This document shows positions 61,974-64,000 of a stretch of 64,000 bases of DNA, piece by piece. The notes beneath the pieces were generated by a model. The model had not been told where the DNA came from. It did no database searches and saw only the letters and a list, made by a program, of their open reading frames with translations. The stretch's first letter is position 1. Every line of letters begins with the position of its first letter. The DNA is from CAWKGC01 sp963849005 (GTDB taxonomy: Bacteria > Pseudomonadota > Gammaproteobacteria > Burkholderiales > Usitatibacteraceae), in the NCBI GenBank assembly GCA_963849005.1, contig CAWKGC010000022.1, positions 62,001 through 126,000 on the forward strand, given 5' to 3'. The translations under genes and the position numbers were made by a program.

Positions 61974-63062
61974 TCAGGTGTTCTGGACGACGATCTTGGG
62001 GAACAGCGCCGTGCGGTCCTGCGACTGTTTCGCGATCGCGGCGGCGACCTTGCGCGCGATCTGCTTGTAGACCTGCGCCACCTGGCCGTCGGGGTCGGAG
62101 ACGACCGTCGGCTTGCCGGAGTCCGCCTGCTCGCGGATGGAAATGTCGAGCGGCAGCGCGCCGAGGAAATCGACCTTGTACTCCTTGCACATCCTCTCGC
62201 CGCCGCCCTCGCCGAAGATGTGCTCGGCGTGCCCGCACTTCGAGCAGATGTGCACCGCCATGTTCTCGACGATGCCGATGATGGGAATGCCGACCTTCTC
62301 GAACATCTTCAGCCCCTTGCGGGCGTCAAGCAGCGCGATGTCCTGCGGCGTGGTGACGATCACGGCGCCGGTGACGGGCACCTTCTGCGCAAGCGTCAGC
62401 TGGATGTCGCCGGTGCCGGGCGGCAGGTCGACGACGAGGTAGTCGAGGTCGCTCCAGCGCGTCTCGGTGAGCAACTGCTCGAGCGCCTGCGTCACCATCG
62501 GCCCGCGCCAGACCATCGGCGTGTCCATGTCGATCAGGAAGCCCACGCTCATCGCCTGCAGGCCGTGGCCGATCATCGGCTCCATGGTCTTGCCGTCCTT
62601 CGAGGTCGGGCGCCCCGTGATGCCGAGCATGGTCGGCTGCGACGGGCCGTAGATGTCGGCGTCGAGCATGCCCACCTCGCGCCCTCGGCCGCGAGCGCGA
62701 GCGCGAGGTTCACCGCCGTGGTGCTCTTGCCGACCCCGCCCTTGCCCGAGGCCACCGCGATGATGTTCTTGATGCCCGGCACCAGCTTCACGCCGCGCTG
62801 CACCGCAGTGCGAGACGATCTTCGAATGCACGTTGGCGCTGGCGTTCGCGACTCCGGGCACCTTCTTCAGCCGCTCGGTGACCTGCTTGCGGATCGACTC
62901 GATGAGCGAGCGCGCCGGATAGCCGAGCACGAGGTCGAGCGACACGCCGTCGCCCTCGACCTTGAGGTTCTTCACGCTCTTGCCGTCGACGAAGTTCTCG
63001 CCGGTGACCGGATCGATGAGTTCGCGCAGGGCGTTGAGGACGTCGGCTTCTGTGGCGGGCAT
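61974..63062 (-). CDS. apbC: Iron-sulfur cluster carrier protein ApbC/Mrp (two frame breaks)
   Basis: About 362 residues. N-terminal MIP18-like domain (LNALRELIDPVTGENF), then the P-loop ASGKGGVGKST in a shifted frame (breaks near 62810 and 62690), MLDADIYGPSQPTMLG, VDLPPGTGDIQL and the cluster-ligating CSKCGH. It assembles and hands over 4Fe-4S clusters. ATG 63062 is used; a TTG nine bases upstream is possible. Divergent to metG. Confidence 0.93.
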   Translation of the reverse strand: MPATEADVLNALRELIDPVTGENFVDGKSVKNLKVEGDGVSLDLVLGYPARSLIESIRKQVTERLKKVPGVANASANVHSKIVSHCGAARREAGAGHQEHHRGGLGQGRGRQEHHGGEPRARARGRGREVGMLDADIYGPSQPTMLGITGRPTSKDGKTMEPMIGHGLQAMSVGFLIDMDTPMVWRGPMVTQALEQLLTETRWSDLDYLVVDLPPGTGDIQLTLAQKVPVTGAVIVTTPQDIALLDARKGLKMFEKVGIPIIGIVENMAVHICSKCGHAEHIFGEGGGERMCKEYKVDFLGALPLDISIREQADSGKPTVVSDPDGQVAQVYKQIARKVAAAIAKQSQDRTALFPKIVVQNT

Positions 63063-63230
63063 GGCAGGCAATCGGAAGTGAGTGCGGGAGAGCGCGCAAT
63101 TTTAAAGCAATTTGCTACAATCGGGACACGATAATTCCTAGAGCGTCACCAGGGACTCCCAGCCGCGCCGCGCCCTTTCGTCGAGCCGACTCCAACGCCC
63201 CCCGAAGCGCAACACGGCCCGCCCGACTTC

Positions 63231-64000
63231 ATGCCCCGCAAGCTTTTCGTCACCACCGCGCTTCCCTACGCCAACGGCCCGTTCCACATCGGGCACATCA
63301 TGGAGTACGTCCAGGCCGACATCTGGGTGCGCTTCATGCGCCTGCAGGGGCACAAGGTGCACCTTCGTCAGCGCCGACGATGCGCACGGCGCGCCGATCA
63401 TGCTCAAGGCCGAGGGCGAGGGCATCACGCCCGAGGAACTGGTCGCGCGCGTCGGCGAGAGCCACCGGCGCGACCTGCCGCGCTTCCACATCGCCTTCGA
63501 CCACTTCCACACCACCCACTCGGAGGAGAACCGCGAACTGGCCGGGTCGATCTTCACGGCGCTGAAGGCCAACGACTTCATCGACACCAAGACCATCGAG
63601 CAGTTCTTCGACCCGGTGAAGGGGATGTTCCTGCCCGACCGCTACATCAAGGGCGAGTGCCCGAAGTGCGGCGCCAAGGACCAGTACGGCGACTCCTGCG
63701 AGAACTGCGGCGCCGTCTACGCGCCCACCGACCTGAAGAACCCCTACTCCGCGCTCACCGGCGCCAAGCCCGTGCTGAAGAAGAGCGAGCATTTCTTCTT
63801 CAAGCTCTCCGACCCGCGCTGCGTGGCGTTCCTGAAGGACTGGACGCAGGACGGCAAGCTCCAGCCCGAGGTCGCCAACAAGGTGCGCGAATGGCTCGAC
63901 AGCGGGCTCAACGACTGGGACATCACGCGCGACGCGCCTTACTTCGGCATCGAGATCCCCGGCGCCAAGGGCAAGTACTTCTATGTCTGGCTGGACGCGC
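63231..64000 (+). CDS. metG: Methionyl-tRNA synthetase, N-terminal part (3' end outside window, one frame break)
   Basis: The first ~257 residues of MetG. The HIGH signature is FHIGHI in LPYANGPFHIGHIMEYVQAD. After an apparent extra C near 63364 it continues SADDAHGAPIMLKAEGEG, and the zinc knuckle is complete (CPKCG and CENCG). ATG at 63231, divergent to apbC across 168 bases. The gene runs off the window. Confidence 0.95.
   Translation, partial: MPRKLFVTTALPYANGPFHIGHIMEYVQADIWVRFMRLQGHKVHLRQRRRCARRADHAQGRGRGHHARGTGRARRREPPARPAALPHRLRPLPHHPLGGEPRTGRVDLHGAEGQRLHRHQDHRAVLRPGEGDVPARPLHQGRVPEVRRQGPVRRLLRELRRRLRAHRPEEPLLRAHRRQARAEEERAFLLQALRPALRGVPEGLDAGRQAPARGRQQGARMARQRAQRLGHHARRALLRHRDPRRQGQVLLCLAGR

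Overview
The window looks like a high-GC betaproteobacterium, most likely an uncultured member known from assembled sequence. The evidence is the PDH operon layout aceE-aceF-lpdA with a lipoyl domain fused to LpdA, the lexA-like-recA-recX-alaS order, TctC/Bug-type binding proteins, soxXA, and TfpX next to pilins. About 60 protein genes are packed on both strands with short gaps. I saw no rRNA, tRNA, IS element, prophage or CRISPR array. Roughly two dozen genes, including indispensable ones (alaS, aceE, metG, apbC), carry single-base frame breaks. Most are one extra C or G, which points to uncorrected read or assembly errors, so each broken gene is reported as one gene over its full span.

Layout. 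1-2272: end of an MFS transporter, an enoyl-CoA hydratase/isomerase and an SDR. 2291-8066: tusA, a chromate-resistance pair (ChrB-like with a rhodanese domain, then ChrA), moaC, the bepA-like protease, and soxXA. 8098-20031 (all minus): a type IV pilus and signalling block of PP2C phosphatase, FHA protein, MBL hydrolase, GAF-PilB/GspE ATPase, GAF-HD-GYP protein, two nearly identical pilins behind a sigma-54 promoter, a fused membrane/spermidine-synthase protein and TfpX. 20463-26361: the pyruvate dehydrogenase operon. 26514-33868 (minus): lexA-like repressor with a striking palindromic operator, recA, recX, alaS, NUDIX, a trans-sulfuration enzyme and a GAF protein.

33952-43864: pncC, a GNAT, a UgpBAEC-type ABC importer, a MoaD-like/BNR-repeat pair, an unknown protein, glpK and orn. 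The importer and glpK suggest glycerol-phosphate/glycerol use. 43927-46518: a Ste24-like protease, phhB and rsgA. 46521-46691: small tandem repeats running into the 3' end of amrS. 46664-49146: the complete three-gene AmmeMemoRadiSam system. 49228-53912: a tripartite tricarboxylate transporter (tctCBA) in one operon with an M14 carboxypeptidase. 54040-59868: CobD/CbiB-like protein, a second TctC-type binding protein, an acyltransferase, a PLP ammonia-lyase, three poorly known proteins and a thioesterase. 59949-64000: ornithine-type decarboxylase with a possible leader ORF, dcd, apbC and the start of metG.

The items I would look at first are the pilus/signalling block and its sigma-54 promoter, the lexA-like operator, the AmmeMemoRadiSam operon with its repeat-derived stop codon, the MoaD-BNR pair, and a possible small RNA at 56093-56202.
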